Assembly (NCBI GenBank): GCA_039621445.1
Contig: CP154955.1
Coordinates: 39,316,426 to 39,380,425, forward strand
From: Euglena gracilis
Taxonomy: Eukaryota > Euglenida > Euglenophyceae > Euglenales
Direction of reading: 5' to 3'
DNA: 64,000 nucleotides
A program made the translations under genes and the position numbers. This document shows positions 20,050-30,410 of the stretch, piece after piece; position 1 is the first letter of the stretch; every line of letters starts with the position of its first letter. The notes under the pieces are model-generated. The model saw only the letters and a program-made list of their open reading frames with translations. It searched no databases and was not told the origin of the DNA.

Positions 20050-21043
20050 AGGTCGGGCAAGCGAGCGGCATGGGTAAAACGGCTAGGTTACCATCTCCGC
20101 ATGCTCACACATCAACACCACCTCCTCGTCCATCAATACCAGAAATCAGCTGTTTCAGCCTTGTTGATGAAATCTTCGCATAATCCCAGCTTCAGAATTG
20201 TTGATGCACCTGCGTAGGTAGACGGATAGTTATAACAACGGTCGCCGAAGTCTTCGCCTTGACAAATTTTGTTGATGTTCAAGGTGGCGGTCTTCGGCGT
20301 CCTTCTTCCTTCTTGGGTGATGGTTTGCCTTTCCTTAGTGTGGTGGCAAACCATGCACACCGTTATGGGGGGTTCCTTCCCCCAATTGAAAATTTAGCAA
20401 TGTGGCTTAGCCCAGCCAAACCGACAGGGCAATCTCAAAGCCACATTGTCAATTACCCCCCCCCCCAATACTTGGAGGAGGCTGTCAAAAGAACAAACCC
20501 TCGGTTGTGCTTCCGGTGGTTTGTCCTCTTTCAGAATTTTTGGTGAACTTCCAAACCGGAATCCACCCACAACAACATAAACAAAACGGGTGGCAATCAT
20601 GCACTCATTCAACGTTTTGCTTTTGTTGTTGTTGGCAATATCCCTTCCCGTTCCGGGGTGGGATACTTTGATTGGAAATCACCCACCCGTTTAAAAAATA
20701 CGACTCCCGGGCTGGTTTCCCCCCAGGCACGAGAATCTTTCATTAACCCTTGAAATCCTTTCACGGGAGTTCAATGTAAAATGGCAAAAAAACAATCAAC
20801 AGGGGCAATGAAATATCCTCGATTGCCCACACCAGCCTCACCCAAACCAGGGTGTGGTGGTGAATGAAAACTTCAAAGGAGAAATAAAAAATGAAACCAA
20901 TGACGAGGAAACTCCCGTCATTTTTCCCAGGGCCTCAGCCCTGTGATGGTGTCCACCTGCATCTGTGAAGGGGCATAGAGTGGGACCTCCCCCTCCCCAG
21001 CCAACCACTCCAGGCCCTTTTTCACCTCTCCTTTCCCCCTTTT
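20050..21043 (-). other. 3' untranslated region, element A copy 2
   Basis: Reverse complement of 38,491-39,482. It contains no convincing gene. A purine-rich tract (AAAAAGGGGGAAAGGAGAGG) lies just after the pol stop. This tract is a polypurine candidate and raises the possibility that the true LTR starts near here and is ~2 kb long. Confidence 0.5.
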
Positions 21044-21750
21044 TCAGGTTGCCGTTGCCTTTAAATCCTTAGAGACATCTAACGGCAACCCTTTTCCCAG
21101 GCAATACGCTATTACGTCACTATTGTACTCCTGGAAAAAATGTTCCACCGGTTCCCAATTTGCCTCCTCAAACCCTTGCCACTTCGTTAAGAAAAACATT
21201 TTTCCCTTAACGAACTTGTGGTTTAGGATTTTATCCACTAACCAGGTATCTGGGGCACCTTCCGCCTCAGGTACCGTCCGCCGGTGGAAAAAAAGGGGGA
21301 TAGGCTTATCAGATGTGGGGTCCTCCACATACACCTTCAAAGCCTTCCTGTGGGCCTTCATAATATAGCCCGGTTTAACCTCAATTAGGTAGGAGTGAAT
21401 TCGCTCCTTGCAAGGGCCCAACCAACGGGAATCCAATTTTGTGCCACTATCAGGGGGTCTCAGGTACCACACCAGATTCCCGACCTCCAATGGCTCCCAA
21501 CCGTCTAAACCACGGTTGGCCCGAGCACATTGCTTGGCATGCAAATTATTCATTTTGCCAGCCACTACCAAACCAATTTCTCTTTGCCGAGAGAAAAATG
21601 ATCTAGCGTCTTCACAATCCCTTAACGGTCCATAAGGTAAACCACCCAATGAACGGTGTCGACCGAACAAGATTTGAAACGGGCTTAGGCCACTCTCCCC
21701 CGGCGTATCATGGATACGATCTAGTACTTGGGGGAGGGCTTCAACCCAAT
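21044..21750 (-). pseudogene. Integrase C-terminus and chromodomain, copy 2 (N-terminally truncated)
   Basis: Starts within NWVEALPQVLDRIHDTP, then SPFQILFGRHRSLGGLPY (end of the integrase core), the GPY/F-type region with LDSRWLGP, and a chromodomain (DKILNHKFVKG...FFLTKWQGFEEANWEPVEHF). It ends with the pol stop. The catalytic core is missing because the sequence switches to the plus-strand LTR at 21,751. Confidence 0.85.
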
Positions 21751-22859
21751 TGTCACCACACACTTATTGTTTGCATCGAAGGAGGAATCCGTGAATTTTT
21801 TTCAATTGGGGGGGGGCGACCCGAATTCAAGGCGGTGGGCTTTGAATGGGTGGTCCCACTCTCCTTTCCCTTCCCACGGGTCGGTGGTACTCGCGGGGGG
21901 GGGGGTCTTTTTCACCAATCAGTTTGATTGGGTTATGTTATCATACCCCCACCTTTGGGCCAGTGTGGCCCGAAACCCTGGTCGGCTTGATCGGGGGGGG
22001 CTATGTTATTTCTTCCAAAAAAAGAAGTGAGTTGTCTTCTTCAACCTCCCCGCCGGGGGGGGGGGGGCAAGGCAAGCCCTCCCTTTGCCCGGGGGGGGGG
22101 GCGGTTGCCCAAGGCTTTCCCCTCGAATGGGGGGGGGGCAAGTCAAGCCCACCTCTCGCCGGGTGAGGCAATCTTAACCCCAAGTCTTTCCCCTCGGGGG
22201 GGGGGGGCAAGTCAAGCCCACCTCTCACCGGGGGGGGGCAAGCTTTTCCCCAAGGCCTTCCCCTCGGGGGGGGGCTGATTTTCATCTATCACCGAAAGAA
22301 TGTTTGGTGATAATGAACCCTCCATTCCCTTCACGGTTGGGAATACCGTGGGGGGGGCTGATTTTTATCCATTCAAAAAAGGATTTTTATTTGAGTGGTA
22401 TTGGACCCCCATTTCCTTTCACGGTGCTGAGAACCGTGGGGGGGGGGCGGGCTCGGGGTGGTTAGAATAGAATCTATGGCCTAATAGATTCCTCCACACC
22501 GTTCCGCCACTTATGCACGATCTCGAATGATGTTATCGCAATTGCCTTGCGTTATTTCAATCTTTTTTTCATTATTGTCCCAGGGAAAGCGAGAAGGAGG
22601 GGGGTGAAACCCCCGACTTTCGTCGCAAGGGGGGGAGTGACGACCTTTTGAGGTCGACCGCCGGGCGGCGGAGTTTTTCCTCTTAGAAGGCCTTTTTAAG
22701 GGCGGTTTGGCTCTAATTTTAAGGCTTTCTAAAGATTTCACTTAAAATTCCCTCTCCTAGGGCGCCCATGGTTTGGTTGTGCAAGGAGAGAGAATGAGTG
22801 ATGCTAGGTATTCCCAAAGGGCGATTTTGGGTCTATTTAGCATAATTTAAGCTTTTTAT
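21751..22859 (+). repeat. 5' LTR region, element A copy 3
   Basis: TGTCACCACACACTTATTG to AAGCTTTTTAT. Four to five G-tracts of 7-13 G lie at about 22,045-22,275, embedded in ~65-70-bp tandem units (GGCAAGTCAAGCCCACCTCT...CTTTCCCCTCG). Two hairpins (CACGGT-N7-ACCGTG) each run into a G-tract at about 22,331-22,359 and 22,420-22,450. Left flank is inverted copy 2 integrase. Confidence 0.7.
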
Positions 22860-23257
22860 GCATTTTTCCTTTGGTTTTAAAGGAAAATGTTGGATTTGGT
22901 GAGAGCGCTTGCAAGCTCTTGGAACAGATTTTTCTGAGATTGGCGCCTGAGTTTCTGGATTTTTTGCAGGGGTTTGCAAAGCTCAATAATGATGGAATTC
23001 AGCATAATTTATCAAAATCAAGTGGGGAAACCCTGATTTTGACCTGGGTTGGTTTATTTTGATGCAATGGGCTAGAATTTGGGACTTGAGAGCGCTTAGG
23101 AATCAGCGCACTCAATCCTAAATTTAACTGCCCATCAGGGGCATCAAAATCATATTCTCTTCACAGGGTTTTCCTCTTTACCTGTCACACCATTGCATTT
23201 GTTGTGGCAATTACAATCAATTACATTCAAGAATTGAATTTGGAATTACATTTGCAA
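22860..23257 (+). promoter_or_regulatory. Untranslated leader, element A copy 3
   Basis: Leader between LTR region and first gag ATG. It contains the TTTGGTGAGAGCGC segment (22,896-22,910), a weak primer-site candidate, and a short frame without ATG (22,871-23,062). The gag frame is open upstream to 23,204 but without ATG. Confidence 0.4.
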
Positions 23258-24964
23258 ATGGAAAGTCCACAAATTGAAAGCAATCAATCAATTGAAGAAG
23301 GTGAGGTTTGCCTTCCCCCCGCCTCATCTGTGAGAAAAGGGGCAGGGGGGTGGGATTCCTCAACTCAGGCAACCACAGGCCAAATTTCACCCCAAAACCC
23401 CCCTTTTGGCCCAGAAACTGTGAGAAATGACACCCAGTGGGGGGTGTTGGGTCTCACTGGTTCAGCTGAGCAGGGAGGGGTTGAAATCCCAAAGGCACCC
23501 CCCTTGGAGATCCCAGTGAAACCCCCCTCAGGGGTCAGGGAGGGTCCACTGGGAAGTTCTTCCTTGGAAATGATGGCCCAGTTTCGGCCACAGGGGGGTG
23601 CAGAATGGGAAAAAATTTCCGACACATGTCGGCTCGAGGAGCCAAAAAACGATCCTACGCCGGAAACTGGCCCGGGGCGGGGGTTTCCGCTTCACCCCAG
23701 TGCTGCCGGGGGACATGGCAGCACGGGTGTGAAACATGGTAAGCAGAGGTTGATCCTTCAGCCATCTGTCGGAAATTTTGGGTTGGAAATCCCTGCTCAG
23801 AATGTTTTCTTTGATGATCAGCCAATGGCCCAATCTCAGATGGCAAATCTGACGATTGGAGTTTCGGGGCACAAGGAGTTGGGACCCGAAACCAGTTTGG
23901 CTGGGCTCAGAACCCCCACAAATATGGGACAGATGTTGGAATTTCAGGGTGGGGATGGCCAGGTTGTCATTTCCAACCAACCGTGTTTTCCAGAGCCTTT
24001 TTCAGGGGTTTTGCCTTTGCAAAATATGGGGTACGGTTTTGTGCTGCCTGAGTTGCAACCTCTCCCAGACTTTTCATGGGTGCAAGGTTTAGGGAATCTG
24101 CCATCATTACCCGCTTTTGCATTGCCTTTGCCTCCAGCTCAACCAGTTTTTTCAACACCAGCCCAAGAGCCGGTGGCACTTTTGCAGTTTTCCCAACCAT
24201 CCCAGGTAGATGGGCTGGCGAAGGAAACGGCAAGTGCCTTGGCAGGGCAGGGGGGTGATAACCCCAGCCCAGTTTTCTTTGAAAAGCAAGCACAGGTCAG
24301 TGTGCTGGGCTTAAATAATAATAACTGGGACAGCAGCGAACGGGTCAGAGCAGAAGTCGAGGGGGCAGAGGAAAACCCGAAGGACCAGCCCAGCTCTACT
24401 TCTGCTCGGCGACCCCGATCACCAGCTTCATCACCAGGAAGTGATGAAGTTCAGCAAGCTGCTGCAGCCCCCCAGCCTCCTCATATTTTCATCGAGGGGG
24501 GTGAGGAGGAGGTCCAACCCCCGGCCTATGAAAGTTCTGAAGCCACCCCCAGGGGGGAGTCACAAAATCAGGGATTTGAAGACCTCTGGGGGCAATTTTT
24601 ACAAAGTAACAGAGACCTCCAGTGGACTGTGCAGCACCTGACTTTTCGGGTATTGGCTTTGGGAAAAGCCAACGAAGAGTGGGTTCTGCAGCAGCAGCAG
24701 CAGCAACAACCCCCCGCTGTCGACATCCACCTGATGGAGCACATGGCTGCACGAATCGAAGGAACGGCCAGGGCTGACTGCCTGAATATTTTTGAACTTT
24801 TTGAGAAAAAATGTCAGGCCCAGGTGCAAATTTCTGTGCAAAAAATTGACGCACAGGCACTTGAAATTTTTGTCGGGCAGGGAAAAAGTTTTGAGGAAAA
24901 ACTGGCCCAGCAGTTTTCTTCGAGCCGTGATCAGTTTTTGGCCCTGAGGCAGGAATTTTTATGA
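23258..24964 (+). CDS. gag N-terminal protein, element A copy 3 (intact)
   Basis: 568 codons from the first in-frame ATG (23,258) to TGA (24,962-24,964). Residues 1-150 are Pro/Gly/Ser-rich and probably disordered, with an NDPTPETG segment also found in the gag of element B (NDPTRVAP). Residues 150-400 are Gln/Pro/Ala-rich, and 400-470 are acidic. The last 100 residues form a helical region after a Q7 tract. No enzyme motif. It is inferred to be the N-terminal, assembly-related part of an unusually long Gag. The next frame (24,968) is in phase, separated only by the TGA, so readthrough would yield a Gag of over 1,070 residues. Confidence 0.75.
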   Translation: MESPQIESNQSIEEGEVCLPPASSVRKGAGGWDSSTQATTGQISPQNPPFGPETVRNDTQWGVLGLTGSAEQGGVEIPKAPPLEIPVKPPSGVREGPLGSSSLEMMAQFRPQGGAEWEKISDTCRLEEPKNDPTPETGPGRGFPLHPSAAGGHGSTGVKHGKQRLILQPSVGNFGLEIPAQNVFFDDQPMAQSQMANLTIGVSGHKELGPETSLAGLRTPTNMGQMLEFQGGDGQVVISNQPCFPEPFSGVLPLQNMGYGFVLPELQPLPDFSWVQGLGNLPSLPAFALPLPPAQPVFSTPAQEPVALLQFSQPSQVDGLAKETASALAGQGGDNPSPVFFEKQAQVSVLGLNNNNWDSSERVRAEVEGAEENPKDQPSSTSARRPRSPASSPGSDEVQQAAAAPQPPHIFIEGGEEEVQPPAYESSEATPRGESQNQGFEDLWGQFLQSNRDLQWTVQHLTFRVLALGKANEEWVLQQQQQQQPPAVDIHLMEHMAARIEGTARADCLNIFELFEKKCQAQVQISVQKIDAQALEIFVGQGKSFEEKLAQQFSSSRDQFLALRQEFL

Positions 24965-24967
24965 ATT

Positions 24968-26497
24968 TTGGACAGCCTGCCACAGGAAATTTTTAAGCAG
25001 GTGCAAAATCAGGTGGCTGTTTTACCAATTAAGGACCTCGTGCTTGAAAATTTTCAGCGGTTTGCTGAGAATTTTAAAGCCGCCCAGCCAGCTCAGGGGG
25101 GGGAGGCAGAAACTCTCCAGGAGCTGGCCGTCATCGCTGCCAAAATCGTTGAAGTTCAGGCTGATCTTGTATCGTTGCGTAGTACGGTACAGGGCCAGGC
25201 CCAGCAGCTCCAGCAGTTTGCTGATTATGTTCGCCAGCTGGGTGAACAAAATTCAGCGATGAATACGGCCCTCCATGGTTTTGGTGGGGGTATTCAAAAA
25301 CTGCACCAGAATATTTCAGATGAAGTAGGGAAACGACATTCAGAAATGCAAAAACTGTTGACGGATTGTCAGCAGAATTTTCAGAGTGTTAATCAGCAGA
25401 TTTTTTCCCAGGAGAAAAAATTTGGTGGGCTGGTGGAGGAAATAAGGCAGGGACTTGCAAAAGTTGGGGGGAACACTTTCGAGTTACAGAAAGTGCTGCA
25501 GGATTTACGAAAAAATGGACCCATACACCCAACTGCAGAACCGAGAGGGGTTTTGCAAATTATTTCTGACGTGTGGGGGCTGCGGCAGGGCAGCCAGCAG
25601 CCCCTGCAATCTGTTGAGCTGCCACAGCCTGGGCAGCAGCTGGCCCAGCGGCCCAGTGTCCAGCTGGCCCAGCAGCCTGGCCAGCCAGCAGGCCAGCCGC
25701 AGCCTGCTCACGGGCTGCCAAGGGGGCTGGGCCTGCTGTCGGCTGGACAGCAGCAGCCCCTGGGGCAGCCTTCCAGCTCACTGGCCAGCACGGTGCCCAG
25801 TGCTGACCCAGCTTTTTCAGATCAGATTATTTCTGAAAATAAATCAGCAGTTTTAAACATTTCCCCTCCGTTAGTTATTAAGGAGGGATTTGTTTTGGAG
25901 GATATGCAAGACACGGAAGTGGTTTCTTCTGTGTCATTGTGTGTCCCTCCACATGTTTCTGCAGCCCCTGCTTTCTCGATTAGGCCTATCGGGACAGGGG
26001 GGGCTGCAGCCAACCCAGGTAACGGGTTGGGTTTTCCTTTTATCGGTGACCCAGTAGCTTTTGAAATTTTGCAGGGAGGTGCTAAGCCCTATTTTGATGA
26101 ATCGGGCAGCATTTCCTGGCAAGATTTTGAAGTAGATTGGAATCTTTACTGGGACAGGTTGACATCAGGGAAACCGTATTCTGATTTGCAAAAGCTGCAG
26201 GTTTTTGAGGCGAGTTTAGGACCCAGATTAAGGGACGAAATAAGGCTCTATCGGTTGAATGGAGCTAAACTAAGTTACCCCACCATATCAGCCCAATTCC
26301 AGAACCGTTATGCCTCGAGTAAGGGGCTGACGGCTCGGAAAATATGGCAGGAGGTAACTATGGTTAACGAAGGAAAAATAACCCGGGCTGATCTGCAAGA
26401 ATTTTGGATTAAATTTTGCAGTGCCTGGCACCATGTGAAGGATGCCATAGCCGGGGAGGCTCGGAGATTATTTTGGAAAGAATTCCTCCTTTTTTAA
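24968..26497 (+). CDS. gag central region (coiled coil plus capsid-like), copy 3
   Basis: 509 codons in phase with the preceding gag. There is no suitable ATG at its start (it begins ILDSLPQ after the TGA), so an independent start is unlikely. Long coiled coil (residues 1-180), Gln/Pro/Ala linker (200-280), capsid-like C-terminal helical domain with DFEVDWNLYWDRL and a Trp-rich end. It ends in TAA after T6 (about 26,489-26,494). The next gag part lies in the -1 frame. Confidence 0.75.
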   Translation: MDSLPQEIFKQVQNQVAVLPIKDLVLENFQRFAENFKAAQPAQGGEAETLQELAVIAAKIVEVQADLVSLRSTVQGQAQQLQQFADYVRQLGEQNSAMNTALHGFGGGIQKLHQNISDEVGKRHSEMQKLLTDCQQNFQSVNQQIFSQEKKFGGLVEEIRQGLAKVGGNTFELQKVLQDLRKNGPIHPTAEPRGVLQIISDVWGLRQGSQQPLQSVELPQPGQQLAQRPSVQLAQQPGQPAGQPQPAHGLPRGLGLLSAGQQQPLGQPSSSLASTVPSADPAFSDQIISENKSAVLNISPPLVIKEGFVLEDMQDTEVVSSVSLCVPPHVSAAPAFSIRPIGTGGAAANPGNGLGFPFIGDPVAFEILQGGAKPYFDESGSISWQDFEVDWNLYWDRLTSGKPYSDLQKLQVFEASLGPRLRDEIRLYRLNGAKLSYPTISAQFQNRYASSKGLTARKIWQEVTMVNEGKITRADLQEFWIKFCSAWHHVKDAIAGEARRLFWKEFLLF

Positions 26498-27483
26498 GCA
26501 AGTTTTGCATAGAAGAGGAGGATAACCGAGCCCGTAAACAACCCATTGTCAGGCTCACAGGGATACCAAATCCCACGGTGCATGGGATTAAAAGGAGTGT
26601 GAGCCAGATCATTGGGGAGATTGATCCACGGAAAGTGGTTATCAAAAACCCTGGTGCCATTTGTCTTATTTATTTCAGTTCTTCGGAGGAGGCACTGAAA
26701 TTAACAGCCGTAAATGGAAGGAAATTGCAGGGAATGGAAAATTTGCTCAACGTTGAATTGGTGGAGCAACTAATGACCGTTGAGGAAATGTTTGCTTTTG
26801 CCGAGGGCAAGTTAGCTCTTCGGGGGAAGCAGGATTTAGCTTTGAATCAGCACAATTTTCCCAGATTATTCAGCAAATCGACAACAAAAGGCTCAGGGAA
26901 AATACAGGTGTTGGAAAAAGGCCAGACCCCCCCGGTGTCCTCAACATCCGTTTCAACACCAGCAGCTGGGGGGCAGGGTCACACCTCAAAATCTGCCCCA
27001 CAGCCAGCTCCAAAGGGAGATAAGGGGCCAGCCCAGCCAGCCCCGCGGGGCAGGTCTCCTTCTTCGTCTTCGCGGCCAGCAGCAGCTTCATGGCCACGAA
27101 CCCAAAGTCCAACTCCCCCAGCCCGGCAAGGCAAGGGGGGGCAGACCTGGACCCCACAGGCATCGGGTCGGGGCAGGTCGCCATACCCATGCTTCAACTG
27201 TGGGGAGGGTGGACATTATTTTTATGAGTGTGATCAACCGCTAATGAGGCCCTTGCTAAATCTAAGGAATTTTGGCAAAACAATGGAAAAGGCAAGGGGC
27301 AGCCCAAGGGTAAAGGGCAGCCAGCCACTCAGCAAATTTCCTCGGGCAAGGGGGGTGCATGGTCAAAGGGGGGTCTGCCCACCTCTTCTCCGCCTGGGGC
27401 CGAATAGGGGGGCCAGGGGCAGTTTGAGAAGGGGGGGGCTGCCCATGGCCGCGTCTCTCCCCCCTGTGAAGAAAACGGTGTAA
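26498..27483 (+). CDS. gag C-terminal region with CCHC zinc knuckle, copy 3
   Basis: The open frame starts at 26,416 and overlaps the capsid frame; coding probably passes from one to the other at the T6 run. It contains a small globular segment with a VVIKNPGAICLIYFSSSEEA motif, a low-complexity Pro/Ser/Ala/Gln linker, and the zinc knuckle CFNCGEGGHYFYEC at 27,190-27,231. The C6 run near 27,463 precedes the stop. In the -1 frame the sequence remains open toward the methyltransferase. Confidence 0.75.
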
Positions 27484-27520
27484 ATTTTCTGATTCAAAAA
27501 ACTGGGCTGTACAGGATTTT

Positions 27521-28276
27521 ATGGCTGATTCAGGGTGTGGTGAAAAACATTCTTCGGATCAGCCCCCCAGCTTTTTGAATCGGACCCGATACTCCTGGAG
27601 GGAAGGAAAATGTTCAAGGGTTCCCGTTTTGCATTCAAACTTGCCACAGCCCAACCCCCTACCATCAGCCCAGCGACCTCAGGCATTAGACTTATTCGCT
27701 GGCACGGGTTCAGTAGGGAGGCGGTTGGCAGAACGGGGGTATGAAATTTTGTCAATCGAAAATGCTCCTTGGACGGACTTCCACCCCACACAGACATTTT
27801 AACCTGGGACTACAGGCGATACCCGGTTGGATTTTTTGAGGTTATTGCCACTAGTCCCCCTTATTGCCACTAGTCCCCCCTGTAATATTTATTCCACAGC
27901 TTATAACCACAGGCCAAGGGATTTCTCCCAGGCGGATGCCCTGGTAGAGAAAGCCCTGGAAATTATAAATTATTTTCAGCCCAAGTTGTGGTGGTTGGAG
28001 AACCCCCGCACTGGTCTTTTGCGAAATAGGGAGGTGGTGAAAAACCTGCCCTATATCGATATTGATTATTGTCAGTTTTCGGATTGGGGTTATAAAAAGC
28101 CCACACGTTTCTGGTGCAGCCCAGCCATTTCACAATTACGGTCGGTGTTGTGTGATGGCGAATCGTGTCCTAACCTGGTGATGGGGGACAATGGGCAGCT
28201 CCGGCACCGTGAATTGTTGGGGGGCAGAAAAATGAAGTTTACCCCCCGACAAAAAGGACGGATACCCCCCTGGTGA
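27521..28276 (+). pseudogene. C5-cytosine DNA methyltransferase domain, copy 3 (19-bp duplication)
   Basis: Motif I LDLFAGTGSVGRRLAERG is intact (about 27,687-27,740), with the acidic SIENA loop after it. The -1 step at CCCC is as in the other copies. Just before motif IV a 19-bp tandem duplication (27,842-27,879) shifts the frame, after which SPPC (Cys at 27,881-27,883), WWLENP and DWGYKKPTRFW continue to 28,276. The duplication is absent from copies 1 and 2. As read, it cannot give a continuous enzyme without two frame changes. No target-recognition domain is seen. Confidence 0.8.
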
Positions 28277-29393
28277 TAGATTATCTCCTAAGTGCAGGGG
28301 TTATTCGGGGGGGGCAGCCCACAGAAATTTCCCAAAATTCCCAGGATTTTGAGGAATGGGAAATTCCAGACCGGGATTTTGAGGAATGGGAAATTCCGGA
28401 CCGTTGTTGTCATTTGGCCAACACCTTGAAGGTTAATCAGGTGTTGCCCATTGAAAACGAGCTGCAACTTTTGATGCTATCACAGAAGTATCTCCCTAAC
28501 GGGGATACTAAGCAGCTCAAAGTTTTGGTGGACACGGGAGCCCAGGTGAACCTGGTCAAAAGGTCCATCGTTCCAAAACATTTGGCCAAGTCACCGCGAA
28601 TGCTAATTCGGCTGGTGGCTGCCAACGGCCAATGTGTTTTGGGGGGCGACCAGTGTATCAAATTGGAGTTGGGTTTTCAACGTAGGGGTACGGGGCAGGG
28701 GGGCACCCAGGCCTTGTACCTCAAGGATATTGAGGTAGATGCTATATTATCATTTCCATGGTTAGCCGAACGTGGTTTGGGTGTGTTCCCACACCATAAA
28801 GCTTTGGTTTTTGACAACCCTAATCTGACTTTCTTGTACGGGTGGGATACAAAAAATCAGAAAAGGAAATCCCATAAGGGGAAGAAAAAACCCAATTCAC
28901 AAAAAAGAATTGGGGTTGTGGTTTCTGACTTCGGAGAATCCCCTGAAAACGCACCAACCACGGAGTCCCCCGAAAATGAAAAGGTGTGGTTGGACCTGCA
29001 AAAAATGAATTTGCACCTACCCTTGCAAGGCTTTGATATGCAACCAAAATTCCTTGGTAAGAAGGAATTGCATACCATAGCCAAGCATCTCACCGAGTCG
29101 CCAGCCGAGGACAAGACAGTGAATGCCATAATCCAGGCTCACGACTCGGGTGAGAGGGAGGACCCCAGGGTTGTGGCGTTTCGGGACAAAATGTTTCAGG
29201 ATTTTGAAGGGGAGGTGTTGGGTACGGAGGTACCCCCTGACCCTCCCGTTCGGGGACCTTATGGTTACGCCCAGTTTCCACTGAAGGAGGGGGCTGTACC
29301 CACAAGGCAAAACCCTTTGTCTGACACGGTGAAAGATTTGAGGCTCACAAAAAGGTCACACAGGAATGGTGGGACCGGAAATTTGTTGAGTGA
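28273..29393 (+). CDS. Aspartic protease and pre-RT linker, copy 3
   Basis: The frame opens at GTG ATA GAT directly after a C6 run at the methyltransferase end (-1 step). It has two tandem FEEWEIPDR repeats, then the VLVDTGAQVNLV active site with catalytic Asp at 28,531-28,533, DAILSFPWLAERG as the second half, and a Lys-rich linker. A one-base loss near 29,310 puts the last segment out of phase with copy 1. The matching phase ends at TGA (29,391-29,393), with RT immediately downstream in that same phase. Confidence 0.8.
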
Positions 29394-29686
29394 TTGCCCA
29401 AGGGAACAGTTTCGGAAAGGCTGTCCGTAACATTTGTGGTGCCGAAAAAAGGAGGCGAATGGAGGGGAGAAGTGGACATGCGGGGGCCTAACAGTCAAAC
29501 TAGGCGTGTGTCCTACCCCCTTCCCGTAATTGAAGACCTCCTGGTAAAACCAGGTGGAAACATGATGTTTTCCATCTTGGATTTACGGCAGGCTTTCCAC
29601 CAACAGCCGTTGGACCCGGAAAGCCTGCCCATCACATCTTGCAGTACCCCCCTCGGTCTTTTTCAGTGGAGGGTTAATGTGATGGG
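29394..29686 (+). CDS. Reverse transcriptase, N-terminal half, copy 3
   Basis: LPKGTVSERLSVTFVVPKKG, DMRGPNSQTRRVSYPLPVIE, SILDLRQAFHQQPLD (motif A Asp present), CSTPLGLFQWRVNVMG. VVPKKG, damaged in copy 1, is intact. Interrupted at VMG by the U array at the identical base as in copy 1. Confidence 0.88.
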
Positions 29687-29868
29687 TGTGGGATTCGCTC
29701 CCAGATGTGCAGCAGAATTAAGCAGAGCCAAGCCAGAGATTCCTAATTTGTACATTCCACAATCTGTCATCTGTAACTTTGTGCAGGTGGCAAGCAGTAT
29801 GAACCCTTTGGGGCTTTTACTTCTGGTTTGTTTCTTGCTGTGGTTTTGGGAAGGTTTGGCACAATGAA

Positions 29869-30410
29869 TTGTGAGGAGATCAAGGGGAGGGGAGAGAGGG
29901 CAAGGGAAAAGGAGGGAAGACACAAAGGGAGGGCGGCAAGAAAAGTGTGGCCCCTGGGGCGAAGGGGTGAAAGGAAAGGGGAGAGGGGGAAAGAACAGAG
30001 TGGGGAGAAAGCTGCAGTGGGATGCTGCCAATGGCAAAGAAAGAGGGCAGGCTGAAGGATGCCAAGGAGCATGCAAGTGACATTGTCAAGAACTGAGGTG
30101 TCTGGTGCGGCCAATCGGGGATTCAGCCCTGGACATGGACAAGTTGCTACAGAAGGCTGAATGATGGGGCAAAGACCAAGGGTCATGGGGACCCGCATGC
30201 TGCAGATGTCAAGGTGATGGAGACATGCTCAAGCTGTGCATGCCACAGGGCAACATGCTGGTGGATGCATTCAAGATGAAGGTGAAGGGTGTACAAGGTC
30301 ATGAGCACCGAAGAGGAGAAGTGCTCAACTGGATGCACAGTGAACATGGTGATGCGCAAGGCCTGAAGCTGTCAAAGTGCGAGTCGAGGAGAATCCTGGG
30401 AAGTACCGAA
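29869..30410 (+). repeat. Diverged purine-rich U segment in unit 1
   Basis: It is flanked on both sides by near-identical U sequence, but inside only scattered blocks align (TGTGGCCCCTGGG, GCTGCAGTG, CAAGCTGTGCATGCCACAGG). The first half is almost pure AG-rich (GGGGAGAGAGGGCAAGGG style). It replaces the LTR/internal border of unit 1, so the U ORF is absent here. It is probably a conversion tract or recombination with another U subfamily. Confidence 0.65.

Larger units (their letters stand above)
13711..21750 (-). mobile_element. Element A copy 2, inverted and partial
   Basis: Read on the minus strand: integrase C-terminus and chromodomain (21,750-21,044), 3' untranslated region, LTR region (20,049-18,942), leader, gag parts, CCHC, and methyltransferase up to 13,711. 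The order pol-LTR-gag means the piece spans an LTR shared by two adjacent element bodies. Its sequence is closest to copy 3, forming large inverted arms with it. It ends internally at both edges, at scrambled or microhomology junctions. Confidence 0.85.
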
